DNA from: Firmicutes bacterium UBA7510
GTDB lineage: Bacteria; Bacillota; Clostridia; Tissierellales; Sedimentibacteraceae
Reading direction: 5' to 3'
DNA length: 34,928 nucleotides
Assembly (NCBI GenBank): GCA_002479485.1
Contig: DLNM01000014.1
Span: 1 to 34,928 of the forward strand
The translations under genes and the position numbers were made by a program. Positions 7,978-16,836 of this stretch are shown here, piece by piece. The notes under the pieces are model-generated. The model ran no database searches. It worked only from the letters and a program-made list of their open reading frames with translations, and was not told where the DNA came from. Position 1 is the first letter of the stretch. Each line of letters opens with the position of its first letter.

Positions 7978-9003
7978 ATGAAACATTTTTTAAAAATATA
8001 TTTTACTACTATTTTGCTATTTATCTGTATTGGTACGGTTAGCGCTTTTGGTTATATAGTCTTTAATAGAGATGCGGTTGTATTTCCATCACTTAAAGAG
8101 ATTGTAGATACTGTAAAAATAGATGAAGATAAAAATTTAACACCTCTTGAAAGAGCAATTAAAAATAGTTCAAGAATTAATATATTGCTAGTTGGTAAAG
8201 AGCATGTAAGAACTGACACCATAATGCTTGTTAGCTATGATAAAGAAGAGAAAAAGGCAAATGTTTTGTCAATACCTCGAGATACATACTATGAACGAGA
8301 AAATTATGATAATAGACAACAAAGGAAAATTAATGCTGTGTATCAAACTGAAGGTATAGAAGGGCTAATAGATGCAGTTGAACATGTGACAATGATGCCT
8401 ATACATAAGTATGTAACTGTAGATTATGATGCTGTTGTAAGTATTGTTGACTTGCTAGATGGAATAGAAGTAAATGTTCCAATGAATATGCGATACAGCG
8501 ATCCATTTGATTCACCTCCTTTACAAATAGACATTAAAGCTGGAGTTCAAACTCTTGATGGAGAAACTGCACTTAAATTTTTAAGATTTAGACAAAATAG
8601 TGATGGAACAGGTTACCCTGAAGGAGATATCGGTAGAATAAAAACACAACAAGACTTTATACGCGTAGCAGTTAAAAAAGCTATAGGGCTAAAGCTTCCT
8701 GCTGTTATAAATGAAGCGTTTAAACACATTGATACTAATTTTACACTTACTGAAATGTTGGGCTTAGCAACAGGACTGGTTGGTTTTTCTATGGATAACC
8801 TGCAAACTGATATAATTGATCACTATACAAAGAAAATGGATAATCTGGATTATGTAGTTCCAAATGAAGCTGGAATTAAGGAATATGTTTATAAACTTTA
8901 TAATGTAGAGCCAGAAGATACATTAAATAATGGATTAATACAAATAGAAGATGACACAACAGAAAAGAATAATAATACAGAAGATGACACTAAAGACGAA
9001 TAA
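7978..9003 (+). CDS. LytR-CpsA-Psr (LCP) family protein 1
   Basis: Membrane-anchored phosphotransferase family that attaches wall teichoic acids or other anionic glycopolymers to peptidoglycan from lipid-linked precursors. Seen: one N-terminal membrane segment (about residues 7-28), then an external LCP domain with NILLVGKEHVRTDTIMLVSYD, SIPRDTYYE, KINAVYQTEGIEGLIDAVE, HKYVTVDYDAVV and the Arg-rich ALKFLRFRQNSDGTGYPEGDIGRIKTQQ, which carries conserved pyrophosphate-binding Arg/Asp residues. The C-terminal tail is acidic and Asn/Asp/Thr-rich. AGGTGATAAG precedes the ATG. First of three tandem paralogues. Confidence 0.93.
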   Translation: MKHFLKIYFTTILLFICIGTVSAFGYIVFNRDAVVFPSLKEIVDTVKIDEDKNLTPLERAIKNSSRINILLVGKEHVRTDTIMLVSYDKEEKKANVLSIPRDTYYERENYDNRQQRKINAVYQTEGIEGLIDAVEHVTMMPIHKYVTVDYDAVVSIVDLLDGIEVNVPMNMRYSDPFDSPPLQIDIKAGVQTLDGETALKFLRFRQNSDGTGYPEGDIGRIKTQQDFIRVAVKKAIGLKLPAVINEAFKHIDTNFTLTEMLGLATGLVGFSMDNLQTDIIDHYTKKMDNLDYVVPNEAGIKEYVYKLYNVEPEDTLNNGLIQIEDDTTEKNNNTEDDTKDE

Positions 9004-9048
9004 ATCTTAAAAAAATCTAAATTATTTATAAACTTTTAAATAATTTAA

Positions 9049-9077
9049 TTGAAAATTGATAGTAATGGTGATATAAT
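9049..9077 (+). promoter_or_regulatory. Sigma-A-type promoter for the second LCP gene
   Basis: TTGAAA (9049-9054), 17-bp spacer, TATAAT (9072-9077) preceded by TG at 9069-9070. It lies 36 bp before the LCP2 start, so the second paralogue can be transcribed separately from the first. Confidence 0.65.
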
Positions 9078-9113
9078 TTTACGTGTTTTAGTGATGAAAG
9101 GTGGAACTTATAA

Positions 9114-10079
9114 ATGGCACGTTTTTTCAAAGTGTTTTTCTCAACATTATTCATATCAGCATTGCTAATTATAGGTGGATTTTATTTATACTTAAGAATT
9201 TTTAATCCATTAGATAATTTAGGATATGAAAGCAACAACCCTGATTTTAATGATGATAACGATGATATAGAAAATAATCCTAACGCTACGCCACTTGAAA
9301 AAGCTATAAAGAGTAGTAAAAGAATTAATGTTTTAGTTGTTGGATTAGAGCATACAAGAACTGATACAATTATGGTGGCAAGCTATGATAGAAAAAATAA
9401 AGTTGGAGACATAATTTCTATACCTAGAGATACCTTATATGAAAGGGCAGGATATACGAGTGGTGGTTTAAAAATAAATGCTGTATATCAGAGTGAGGAT
9501 ATAGATGGTCTCATAGATGCAGTCGAAACCTTATTAGGCATACCTATTCATAAATATGTAACAGTAGATTATGAAGCAGTTGTTGCAGGTGTAAATGCTT
9601 TAGGTGGAGTGGAGATAGACATACCATTTCCTATGAGGTACAGTGATCCATATGATAGTCCTCCGCTATACATTAATATTCCAGCCGGAAGACAGTTATT
9701 AGACGGAGAAAATGCGCTTAAGTTTTTAAGGTACAGAAAAGGATATTCTGAAGGAGATATTGGAAGAATTAAAGCTCAACAGGAATTTGTTAAAGAAACT
9801 GTTAAAAAGTTGTTAAGCTTTAAATTACCTACATTTATAAAAGAAGTATATCCTTACGTAGGCACAAATTTCTCAATCACAGAATTAATTGCTTTAGCAT
9901 CAGATGCAGTAGGATTTTCTATGGATAATTTAAGTACTCATATACTTCCTGGAGTAGGAAAATATATTAATGATTTATCATTTGTTATACCAAATCATGA
10001 GGAGACATTGCAATTAGTATATAAAATGTATGGTTTAATTGATGAAACTAGTGGAACAGAGACAGAGACAACTGAATAA
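9114..10079 (+). CDS. LytR-CpsA-Psr (LCP) family protein 2
   Basis: 321-residue paralogue of the gene before it, with the same plan: an N-terminal membrane helix (about residues 7-28), an acidic Asn/Asp-rich linker, and an external LCP domain with NVLVVGLEHTRTDTIMVASYD, SIPRDTLYERAG, KINAVYQSEDIDGLIDAVE, HKYVTVDYEAVVAGVNALGG and LKFLRYRKGYSEGDIGRIKAQQ. Ribosome site AAGGTGG before the ATG at 9114. Likely attaches a glycopolymer to the wall; the individual substrate cannot be told from sequence. It has its own promoter and a terminator-like hairpin after it. Confidence 0.93.
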   Translation: MARFFKVFFSTLFISALLIIGGFYLYLRIFNPLDNLGYESNNPDFNDDNDDIENNPNATPLEKAIKSSKRINVLVVGLEHTRTDTIMVASYDRKNKVGDIISIPRDTLYERAGYTSGGLKINAVYQSEDIDGLIDAVETLLGIPIHKYVTVDYEAVVAGVNALGGVEIDIPFPMRYSDPYDSPPLYINIPAGRQLLDGENALKFLRYRKGYSEGDIGRIKAQQEFVKETVKKLLSFKLPTFIKEVYPYVGTNFSITELIALASDAVGFSMDNLSTHILPGVGKYINDLSFVIPNHEETLQLVYKMYGLIDETSGTETETTE

Positions 10080-10097
10080 GTTCAAAGGTGAATAAAG

Positions 10098-10138
10098 ACG
10101 GTTATATTAATTTATATAACCGTTTTATTTATATTTTT
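10098..10138 (+). terminator. Terminator after LCP2
   Basis: Perfect 10-bp stem ACGGTTATAT (10098-10107) with ATATAACCGT (10114-10123), 6-nt loop, then a T-rich tract. It separates the second and third LCP genes. Confidence 0.75.
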
Positions 10139-10159
10139 TAGCGAAAGGTGGAAGGACAT

Positions 10160-11122
10160 ATGAAAACAAATTTATTAAAATTTTTAAAAACTTTTTTATT
10201 AACACTATTGATATCTTGTTTATTTATTGTTATAGCTATATTTTCTTATATTAAGTTATATAATCCTTTAGACAAATTAGTTTATAATGAAAATGAACCT
10301 GATTCATATTACACAAGTGATTTAGATGGAGACCCAAGCACAGATACACCACTAGAAAAAGCGGTAAAAAATAGTAAGAGAATAAATGTTTTGGTTGTTG
10401 GACTTGAACATGTTAGAACTGATACTATTATGCTTGCTAGCTTTGATAGAGAGACTAAGGAAGGTAATATAATATCAATTCCAAGAGATACCTTTATAGA
10501 CAGAGAAGGATACACTACAATGGGCGCAAAAAGGATAAACGCCATATATCAGGACGAGGATATAGAAGGCTTAATAAATGTAGTGGAAAAAATGTTTCAA
10601 ATTCATATACATAAATATGTTACAGTTGACTATAAAGCAGTTGTAGCTGGTGTTGATGCTCTTGGGGGTGTTGAAGTAGATATACCAATTCGTATGAAAT
10701 ATACAGATCCATATGACGATCCTCCGTTAATTATAGATTTTCAGCCGGGAAAAAAACTTCTTAATGGAGAGGATGCTCTTAGATACTTAAGATTTAGAAA
10801 AAATGATGATGGAACAGGCTATCCCAGAGGTGATATAGGTAGGATAGCTACTCAACAGGATTTTGTCAAACAAGCTATAAAAAAGATGCTTAGCTTTAAG
10901 CTAGCAAATTTAATAAGAGATGTTTATCCTTATGTAAAAACAAACTTTTCATTGGCAGAGCTTATGGCTTTAGCTGTAGATTCAGTTGGATTTAATACAA
11001 ATAAATTAAGCGCAGAAGTTTTGCCGGGAGATGGTAAGACTGTTAATGGAGCATCTATGTATTTTCCGGATTATGAAAAGGCTATGGAGTATACATATAG
11101 ATTATATGATTTAGTAGAGTAA
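10160..11122 (+). CDS. LytR-CpsA-Psr (LCP) family protein 3
   Basis: Third LCP paralogue, 320 residues: a membrane segment at about residues 10-32, then the external LCP domain with NVLVVGLEHVRTDTIMLASFD, SIPRDTFIDREG, RINAIYQDEDIEGLINVVE, HKYVTVDYKAVVAGVDALGG and LRYLRFRKNDDGTGYPRGDIGRIATQQ. The conserved Arg and Asp residues are kept, so it should be active. The frame opens at a GTG at 10148 inside the ribosome site; the ATG at 10160 after GGTGGAAGG is preferred. dinB follows after 23 bp. Confidence 0.93.
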   Translation: MKTNLLKFLKTFLLTLLISCLFIVIAIFSYIKLYNPLDKLVYNENEPDSYYTSDLDGDPSTDTPLEKAVKNSKRINVLVVGLEHVRTDTIMLASFDRETKEGNIISIPRDTFIDREGYTTMGAKRINAIYQDEDIEGLINVVEKMFQIHIHKYVTVDYKAVVAGVDALGGVEVDIPIRMKYTDPYDDPPLIIDFQPGKKLLNGEDALRYLRFRKNDDGTGYPRGDIGRIATQQDFVKQAIKKMLSFKLANLIRDVYPYVKTNFSLAELMALAVDSVGFNTNKLSAEVLPGDGKTVNGASMYFPDYEKAMEYTYRLYDLVE

Positions 11123-11145
11123 GAACGACAAAAGTAGGTGAGTAA

Positions 11146-12366
11146 ATGAAAAAAACAATACTTCACTGTGATTGCAATGGTTTTTTTGCATCGGTAGAGT
11201 GTATATTAAACCCAAGACTAAAGGATGTGCCTATGGCTGTATGTGGTAATCCAGAAAGTAGGCATGGTATTATACTCGCTAAAAATGAATTAGCTAAAAA
11301 ATATAAAATCATAACTGCAGAAACAGTATGGCAAGCTAAGAAAAAATGTCCTGAACTGATTCTTGTAGAACCTCACCATGATGAATATCATAAATATTCA
11401 AAAATTGTTAATAAAATTTATGAAGAATTTACTGATTTAGTTGAATCATTTGGCATAGATGAATCATGGCTTGATGTTACAAATAGCGATAAACTATTCG
11501 GAGATGGAGTACAAATAGCAAATTTGCTTAGAGAAAAAATCAAAAAAGAGGTAGGTCTTACAATATCAGTCGGAGTTTCATTTAATAAGATTTTTGCTAA
11601 GCTTGGTAGTGATTATAAGAAACCTGATGCAACAACGGTAATCGATGAAGGAAATTATAAAAAAATTATTTATCCACTTCCTGTATCGGATCTTTTATAC
11701 GTTGGAAAATCAATGACAAAAGAATTAGAAAAAATCGGAATACATACAATCGGTCAGCTAGCTAACAGCGATAAAGGAATGATTCAATTAAAGTTTGGTA
11801 AAATGGGTGAAGTAATACATAATTATGCAAATGGCTTAGATGATAGCCCTGTTAAATCTATTTATGAAAAAAGTGAAGTTAAGTCAGTTGGCAATGGAAT
11901 GACATTTAGAAGAAACCTAGTTGGTCTTGAGGATATAGATATAGGTGTTACACTTCTTGCGGATACAGTTGCTGCGAGGATGAGAAGCTATGGCGTAAAG
12001 TGTACAACGGTACAAGTCACTATAAAAAGTCCAGATTTTAAAACAATTAACAGGCAAAAGCCTCTAAACATTGCTACTAATCTATCTTTAGAGATAAGAG
12101 AAGCTGCTATGTATTTAATAAAATCCTCTTGGAATATGAAATCTCCAATTAGAATGTTGACTATAACTGGAACAAATCTCGTAAATTCTGACATAGTTAA
12201 CGAACAGATTGGCATATTCCAAAATAAGAATAGAAAGCATGAGAAAGAAGAAAAATTGGAAAAAACTATAGATAATATACGAAATAAGTACGGTTTGAAA
12301 TCTATTAAAATAGCAAATACAATGAAAACAGATATTGTTTTAAACGAAAATAATGATGAAGATTAA
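11146..12366 (+). CDS. dinB: DNA polymerase IV (Y-family, DinB)
   Basis: Error-prone translesion polymerase that extends past damaged bases and slipped primers. Seen: the N-terminal catalytic motif HCDCNGFFASVECI with a metal-binding Asp, KNELAKKYKI, the second catalytic block FGIDESWLDVT, the GVSFNKIFAKLGSDYKKPDA palm region, the helix-hairpin-helix HTIGQLANS, and a C-terminal little-finger domain. 406 residues, usual size. AGGTGAG lies before the ATG. The C-terminus is Lys/Asn-rich with no obvious sliding-clamp peptide. No LexA box was recognised, so SOS control is unproven. Confidence 0.93.
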   Translation: MKKTILHCDCNGFFASVECILNPRLKDVPMAVCGNPESRHGIILAKNELAKKYKIITAETVWQAKKKCPELILVEPHHDEYHKYSKIVNKIYEEFTDLVESFGIDESWLDVTNSDKLFGDGVQIANLLREKIKKEVGLTISVGVSFNKIFAKLGSDYKKPDATTVIDEGNYKKIIYPLPVSDLLYVGKSMTKELEKIGIHTIGQLANSDKGMIQLKFGKMGEVIHNYANGLDDSPVKSIYEKSEVKSVGNGMTFRRNLVGLEDIDIGVTLLADTVAARMRSYGVKCTTVQVTIKSPDFKTINRQKPLNIATNLSLEIREAAMYLIKSSWNMKSPIRMLTITGTNLVNSDIVNEQIGIFQNKNRKHEKEEKLEKTIDNIRNKYGLKSIKIANTMKTDIVLNENNDED

Positions 12367-12410
12367 AAAAATGCATAAATATTAATTAGAAGAATAATTA
12401 TAAAAAATAG

Positions 12411-12439
12411 TTGACACTATAAACTGTAAATGATAAACT
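12411..12439 (+). promoter_or_regulatory. Promoter for the arcA1B1C1 genes
   Basis: TTGACA (12411-12416), 17-bp spacer, TAAACT (12434-12439): a perfect -35 with a 4/6 -10. Transcription would begin near 12446 and give a leader of about 150 nt before arcA1. Confidence 0.65.
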
Positions 12440-12462
12440 CGAAATATATACAATTTTAGAAT

Positions 12463-12589
12463 ATGGTTGGTGGTGATAAGGCTGAAAGAAATTTTTAATA
12501 GCATTAAAAATACGCCCCGACTCCATGCACAAGTGTTCAAACTAATTTTGAGAAAAGGTTAACATTCTTGTGCAAATAATTGCATGGAG
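12463..12589 (+). promoter_or_regulatory. arcA1 leader: short upstream frame and ribosome-site-sequestering stem
   Basis: The strand CTCCATGCACAAG (12521-12533) can pair with TGCATGGAG (12581-12589; 9 bp covering GGAG of the arcA1 ribosome site) and with CTTGTGCA (12567-12574; 8 bp). The two can stack as one stem if 12575-12584 bulges out, or compete. TGCAA-ATAA-TTGCA (12571-12584) is a further small hairpin. A short frame ends at TAA 12560-12562 and contains the left arm. It can begin at GTG 12473 (29 codons) or at CTG 12482, which follows GGTGGTGAT. Its codons just before the arm are ACG CCC CGA, unusual for this AT-rich, AGA-preferring sequence. This geometry resembles translational attenuators. 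Confidence 0.6.
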
Positions 12590-12595
12590 GTAAAT

Positions 12596-13807
12596 ATGAG
12601 AAACAATGCTATTCAGATTTATTCTGAAATAGGAAAACTTAAAAAAGTTTTATTACACAGACCGGGATATGAGCTAGAAAATTTAATGCCAGAATATCTC
12701 GAAAGATTATTGTTTGATGATATACCATTTTTACAGGTTGCACAAGACGAACACGATGCTTTTGCACAGATTCTAAGACAAAATGGTACAGAAGTTGTTT
12801 ACTTATTAGATTTAGTTACAGAATCATTATATAATAATGATATCAAAGAAGAGTTCATTAATGAATTCATCCTCGAGGCAGGAATTAAAGAGGCTAGAAA
12901 AACAGAAGTATTAAAGGACTTCTATAAATCATTTGAAACCAAAGAAATGGTTAGTAAAATGATGGCAGGAGTTAGAACTTCAGAAGTAAAAAATTATGAA
13001 AAAAGAAATTTAGTAGACTATCTAGAAAGCGATTACCCATTCATTGTAGATCCAATGCCAAATCTATACTTTACTAGAGATCCATTCTCTACAGCGGGTG
13101 TTGGGGTTTCACTTCATAAAATGCGTACTGTGACACGTAGAAGAGAAACTATATTTGGAAAATACATATTTAAATATCATCCTGAATACAATAAAACTCC
13201 TCTATGGTATGATAGATCAGAGGATTTTTCTATTGAGGGTGGAGATGTTTTAATACTTAACGAAGAAACCATTGCGGTTGGTATTTCTCAGAGAACTGAT
13301 GCTAGTGCAATAGAAAAATATGCTCATAACATATTAGGTAAAGAAAAATTTAAAAAGATACTAGCTATTGATATACCTAAATACAGAGCATTTATGCATC
13401 TTGATACAGTATTTACAATGGTTGACTATGATAAGTTCACAATACATCCAAATATCAAAAAAGATATGAGTGTTTTTACCTTAACTAAGAATGAAAGTAC
13501 TAATTTATCTATACATGAAGAGCATGGTACAATTGATGAAATTCTAAGAAGACATTTAAATTTAGACAAAATTTCATTGATTACATGTGGAGGCGGTAAC
13601 GTAATAGATGCAGCACGTGAGCAGTGGAATGACGGCTCAAATACACTTGCAATTTCTCCAGGAAATGTGGTAGTATATTCTAGAAATTATGTATCAAATA
13701 GGATATTAGAAGAGAGTGGAGTAAAAATACATGTTATGCCAAGTGCCGAGCTATCAAGAGGTCGTGGTGGCCCAAGATGTATGAGTATGCCACTTGTTAG
13801 AGAATAG
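12596..13807 (+). CDS. arcA: Arginine deiminase, copy 1
   Basis: Hydrolyses L-arginine to citrulline and ammonia, step one of the ADI pathway, in the cytoplasm. 403 residues, the family length. Seen: LKKVLLHRPG at the N-terminus, NLYFTRDPF, EGGDVLILN, AFMHLDTVFTMVD with a catalytic His, AAREQWNDGSN, and the C-terminal SRGRGGPRCMSMPLVRE with the nucleophilic Cys at about 395. The frame opens at 12584, but that ATG overlaps the ribosome site TGGAGG (12585-12590); 12596 is the start. Followed by arcB1 and arcC1 in pathway order. A second, clearly related but diverged copy lies on the minus strand at 21.5-22.7 kb. Confidence 0.96.
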   Translation: MRNNAIQIYSEIGKLKKVLLHRPGYELENLMPEYLERLLFDDIPFLQVAQDEHDAFAQILRQNGTEVVYLLDLVTESLYNNDIKEEFINEFILEAGIKEARKTEVLKDFYKSFETKEMVSKMMAGVRTSEVKNYEKRNLVDYLESDYPFIVDPMPNLYFTRDPFSTAGVGVSLHKMRTVTRRRETIFGKYIFKYHPEYNKTPLWYDRSEDFSIEGGDVLILNEETIAVGISQRTDASAIEKYAHNILGKEKFKKILAIDIPKYRAFMHLDTVFTMVDYDKFTIHPNIKKDMSVFTLTKNESTNLSIHEEHGTIDEILRRHLNLDKISLITCGGGNVIDAAREQWNDGSNTLAISPGNVVVYSRNYVSNRILEESGVKIHVMPSAELSRGRGGPRCMSMPLVRE

Positions 13808-13874
13808 TTTTACTGTGAAGTTAAATTAAAAATTAAATAAATTGAAAAAAAGAAATATTAGGAGGATATTAAAA

Positions 13875-14861
13875 ATGGCAGTTAACTTAAAAGGAAGAAG
13901 TTTTTTAACATTAATGGATTTTTCTCCATTAGAAATTAGATATTTATTAGATTTAGCTCATGATTTAAAGGCTAAAAAAAGAGCGGGAATTTCTAATTAT
14001 GTTTTAAAGGGAAAAAATATAGTTTTATTATTTGAAAAAACATCTACAAGAACAAGATGTGCTTTTGAAGTTGGTGCATTAGAAGAAGGTGCTCACGTTA
14101 CATTCTTAGATTCAAACAGCTCTCAAATGGGTAAAAAAGAATCTTTAGAAGATACTGCAAAAGTATTAGGAAGATTCTATGATGGTATAGAGTACAGAGG
14201 ATATAGCCAAGAAGTTGTTGAAAATTTAGCTAAACATTCTGGAGTTCCAGTATTTAACGGTTTAACAGATGTTGACCACCCTACTCAAATACTTGCAGAT
14301 ATGCTTACAATAGAGGAGCATGTTGCTAAACCTTTAAATAAGGTTAAGGTTGTATTTGCTGGAGATATAAGAAACAATATGTCATATGCATGGATGTATG
14401 GATGTGCAAAAATGGGAATGCACTTTGTAGCATTTGGACCAAAAGACTTAAAAGTTGATGAAGAAGTTTTAAGACAAGCAAATGAAGTTGCTAAAGAAAC
14501 AGGTGCTATAATAGAAATATCAGATAACATAGAATCAGTAAAAGGTGCAGATGTTATATACACTGACGTTTGGGCATCAATGGGAGAAGAAGCTCAAATC
14601 CCTGACAGAGTAAAATTATTAACTCCATTCAAAGTAACTATGGATTTATTAAAAGCAACTGGAAATGAAGATGTTAAGTTCCTTCACTGTTTACCAGCTT
14701 ACCATGATTTTGAAACTAAAATGGCTAAAGAATGGATGGAAAAAGGAATAGATATCAGAGAGGTTACAGACGAAGTATTTAGAAGTAGACATTCAGTTGT
14801 ATTTGATGAAGCAGAGAACAGAATGCATACAATCAAAGCTGTAATGGTTGCAACTATATAG
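13875..14861 (+). CDS. arcB: Ornithine carbamoyltransferase (catabolic), copy 1
   Basis: Converts citrulline plus phosphate to ornithine and carbamoyl phosphate in the ADI pathway. Seen: carbamoyl-phosphate motif STRTRCAFEV, HPTQILADM, ornithine loop DVWASMGEE and FLHCLPAYHD with the active-site Cys. The central segment reads GDIRNNMSYAWM, whereas copy 2 has the commoner GDARNNMGNSLM; the Asn pair is kept, but the Ser after it is replaced. 328 residues. AGGAGG at 13860-13865 fixes the ATG at 13875 rather than the TTG at 13842. arcC1 follows after 18 bp. Confidence 0.95.
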   Translation: MAVNLKGRSFLTLMDFSPLEIRYLLDLAHDLKAKKRAGISNYVLKGKNIVLLFEKTSTRTRCAFEVGALEEGAHVTFLDSNSSQMGKKESLEDTAKVLGRFYDGIEYRGYSQEVVENLAKHSGVPVFNGLTDVDHPTQILADMLTIEEHVAKPLNKVKVVFAGDIRNNMSYAWMYGCAKMGMHFVAFGPKDLKVDEEVLRQANEVAKETGAIIEISDNIESVKGADVIYTDVWASMGEEAQIPDRVKLLTPFKVTMDLLKATGNEDVKFLHCLPAYHDFETKMAKEWMEKGIDIREVTDEVFRSRHSVVFDEAENRMHTIKAVMVATI

Positions 14862-14879
14862 TTGTTAAGGAGATAATAT

Positions 14880-15818
14880 ATGGCACAAAAAGTAGTAGTA
14901 GCATTGGGTGGCAATGCTCTTGAAGAAAAAAGCTTACCTTCAACAGCTGAGTCTCAATTAAAGGTAGTAACAAAAACTAGTGAAAAACTTGCTGAAATAA
15001 GCGCACAAGGATATGAAATAGCTGTAGTTCATGGAAATGGACCACAGGTTGGTAGAATATTATTAGCATCAGAAACAGCAAAGGATGTAACTCCAGCAAT
15101 GCCATTTGATGTATGTGGAGCTATGAGTCAAGGATATATAGGATATCATATTCAACAAGCACTAAAATTTATACTAAAACAACAAGGTAGAGATATACCT
15201 GTAGTTTCTTTAGTAACACAGGTTGTAGTTGATAAAAATGATAAAGCATTCCAAAATCCAACTAAACCTATAGGACCTTTCTATTCAGAGGAAGAAGCAA
15301 AAGCACTTCAGGCTGAAAAAGGCTATACAGTTAAAGAGGATGCTGGTAGAGGCTGGAGAAGAGTAGTTCCATCTCCTATGCCAATCAAAATAGTTGAATT
15401 AGATACAGTTAAAAAATTATGGGATTCTACAATCGTAGTTACTTGCGGTGGTGGAGGAATACCAGTAATAGAAAAAGAAGATGGTTCATTAGAAGGTGTT
15501 GCAGCGGTTATAGACAAGGATTTAGCTGCTGAAAGATTAGCTGAGGATATGAATGCTGATGTTTTATTAATCTTAACAGAAGTAGAGCAAGTTGCAATTA
15601 ACTTCAATAAACCAAACCAACAAAATCTAGCTTCACTTACAGTAGAAGAGGCTAATAAATACATTGAGGAAGGTCACTTCGCTCCTGGAAGTATGTTTCC
15701 AAAGGTTCAAGCTGCAGTTAAATTTGCTCAGTCAAAACCGGGAAGAAAAGCTATAATCACGTCTCTTTATAAAGCAGTAGATGCTTTAGAAGGAAAAAAT
15801 GGTACAATAATTAAATAA
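14880..15818 (+). CDS. arcC: Carbamate kinase, copy 1
   Basis: Transfers phosphate from carbamoyl phosphate to ADP, the ATP-yielding last step of the ADI pathway. 312 residues, typical. Seen: ALGGNALEEKSLPST, VHGNGPQVGR, the MPFDVCGAMSQGYIGYHIQQ block, VTCGGGGIPV, AVIDKDLAAERLA and GHFAPGSMFPKVQAA, covering the amino-acid-kinase fold and nucleotide site. AAGGAG precedes the ATG. Last gene of the plus-strand ADI set and followed by a strong terminator; unlike the minus-strand set it has no transporter. Confidence 0.96.
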   Translation: MAQKVVVALGGNALEEKSLPSTAESQLKVVTKTSEKLAEISAQGYEIAVVHGNGPQVGRILLASETAKDVTPAMPFDVCGAMSQGYIGYHIQQALKFILKQQGRDIPVVSLVTQVVVDKNDKAFQNPTKPIGPFYSEEEAKALQAEKGYTVKEDAGRGWRRVVPSPMPIKIVELDTVKKLWDSTIVVTCGGGGIPVIEKEDGSLEGVAAVIDKDLAAERLAEDMNADVLLILTEVEQVAINFNKPNQQNLASLTVEEANKYIEEGHFAPGSMFPKVQAAVKFAQSKPGRKAIITSLYKAVDALEGKNGTIIK

Positions 15819-15834
15819 TTAAACATAATAAAAT

Positions 15835-15869
15835 AAGCCACAAAGCGCAAATATCCTTTGTGGCTTTTT
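15835..15869 (+). terminator. Terminator of arcA1B1C1
   Basis: Perfect 11-bp stem AAGCCACAAAG (15835-15845) with CTTTGTGGCTT (15856-15866), then TTT. The regulator downstream starts 34 bp later, so it is probably transcribed separately or by read-through. Confidence 0.85.
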
Positions 15870-15902
15870 GCTATAACTATAGATTCACATTGGAGGTATT
15901 TT

Positions 15903-16832
15903 ATGTCTATATTTTCAATAGGGGAAATAATAAGAAAGCAACGTAATTTACTAGGAATTAGCCAGGAGGAATTAGCAGATGGTATATGTTCAGTACCAAC
16001 TCTTTCACGTATTGAAAATGGGGAACGTGTACCAAGTAAAGCTAATTTTGATGCATTGATGCAAAGAATGGGACAAAGTGGGGAAATGTATGATGCTTAT
16101 ATAGGAGATAATGACTTAGAAATTCATGAGAAAAAATTCTATATAAGACAGGCAATTATGTGTGGTAGTTTAGAAAATGCAAAAATTTTATTAGAAGGTT
16201 TAAAAAAAATTATTCAAAATAATGATACTTTGACAATACAGTTCGTACAATACATGGAAGTATTAACTGAAAGCGTGGAAATCAAAAATGAAATACAGAT
16301 TAAAAAGTTAGAAAATGCTATAAAAATGACTGTGCCAAAATATGGACAAGTTAGACTATGTAATTGCTTATTGACATTTGATGACATAACAATAATTAAT
16401 AATATAGCAAATGCTTATGGAAACATCAAAGAATATAGAAAGGCTATTAACTTATTTTATGAACTAAAAGAATATATAGATACTAGATATATTAATTCAG
16501 AGGAAATAATAAGAACATATCCTTTACTTTTGTATAACTTATCTAAGTGGCTAGGCTTAGAGGGTAGATATAATGAATGTATAGAAATATGCGATATTGG
16601 AATCAAAATAATCAGCGAAAGTGGAAGGTCAAAGTTCTTAGGAAAATTGTTGTATAATAAAGCCTGGTGTATGGTAAGAAAAGGGAATATAGAAAATGAA
16701 GCTGAATTAGCTAAAATATTATTACAGGCTTATTATACTATGACAATAATGAATGACAGTGCTACTGCTCAAAGTATAAGGGACTTTGGTCTAAGCAACT
16801 GTCATTTATTAAAGGAAAGTTTTTATTTTTAA
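15903..16832 (+). CDS. HTH-TPR transcriptional regulator, Rgg/PlcR (RRNPP)-like
   Basis: 309 residues. The N-terminal XRE helix-turn-helix (residues about 5-60) has LGISQEELADGICSVPTLSRIENGERVPS, the wording typical of Rgg and PlcR-type regulators. The remaining 240 residues are all-helical and TPR-like, with successive helix pairs such as NIANAYGNIKEYRKAINLFYEL and YNLSKWLGLEGRYNECIEICD. In the RRNPP superfamily this domain binds a re-imported peptide pheromone. The frame opens at 15858 inside the arcC1 terminator; TTGGAGG about 7 nt upstream sets the ATG at 15903. A small secreted-peptide gene converges on it with a 4-bp gap, and the two ADI sets flank it. Targets unknown; the arc genes are the obvious guess. 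Peptide control is inferred. Confidence 0.82.
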   Translation: MSIFSIGEIIRKQRNLLGISQEELADGICSVPTLSRIENGERVPSKANFDALMQRMGQSGEMYDAYIGDNDLEIHEKKFYIRQAIMCGSLENAKILLEGLKKIIQNNDTLTIQFVQYMEVLTESVEIKNEIQIKKLENAIKMTVPKYGQVRLCNCLLTFDDITIINNIANAYGNIKEYRKAINLFYELKEYIDTRYINSEEIIRTYPLLLYNLSKWLGLEGRYNECIEICDIGIKIISESGRSKFLGKLLYNKAWCMVRKGNIENEAELAKILLQAYYTMTIMNDSATAQSIRDFGLSNCHLLKESFYF

Positions 16833-16836
16833 ATCG

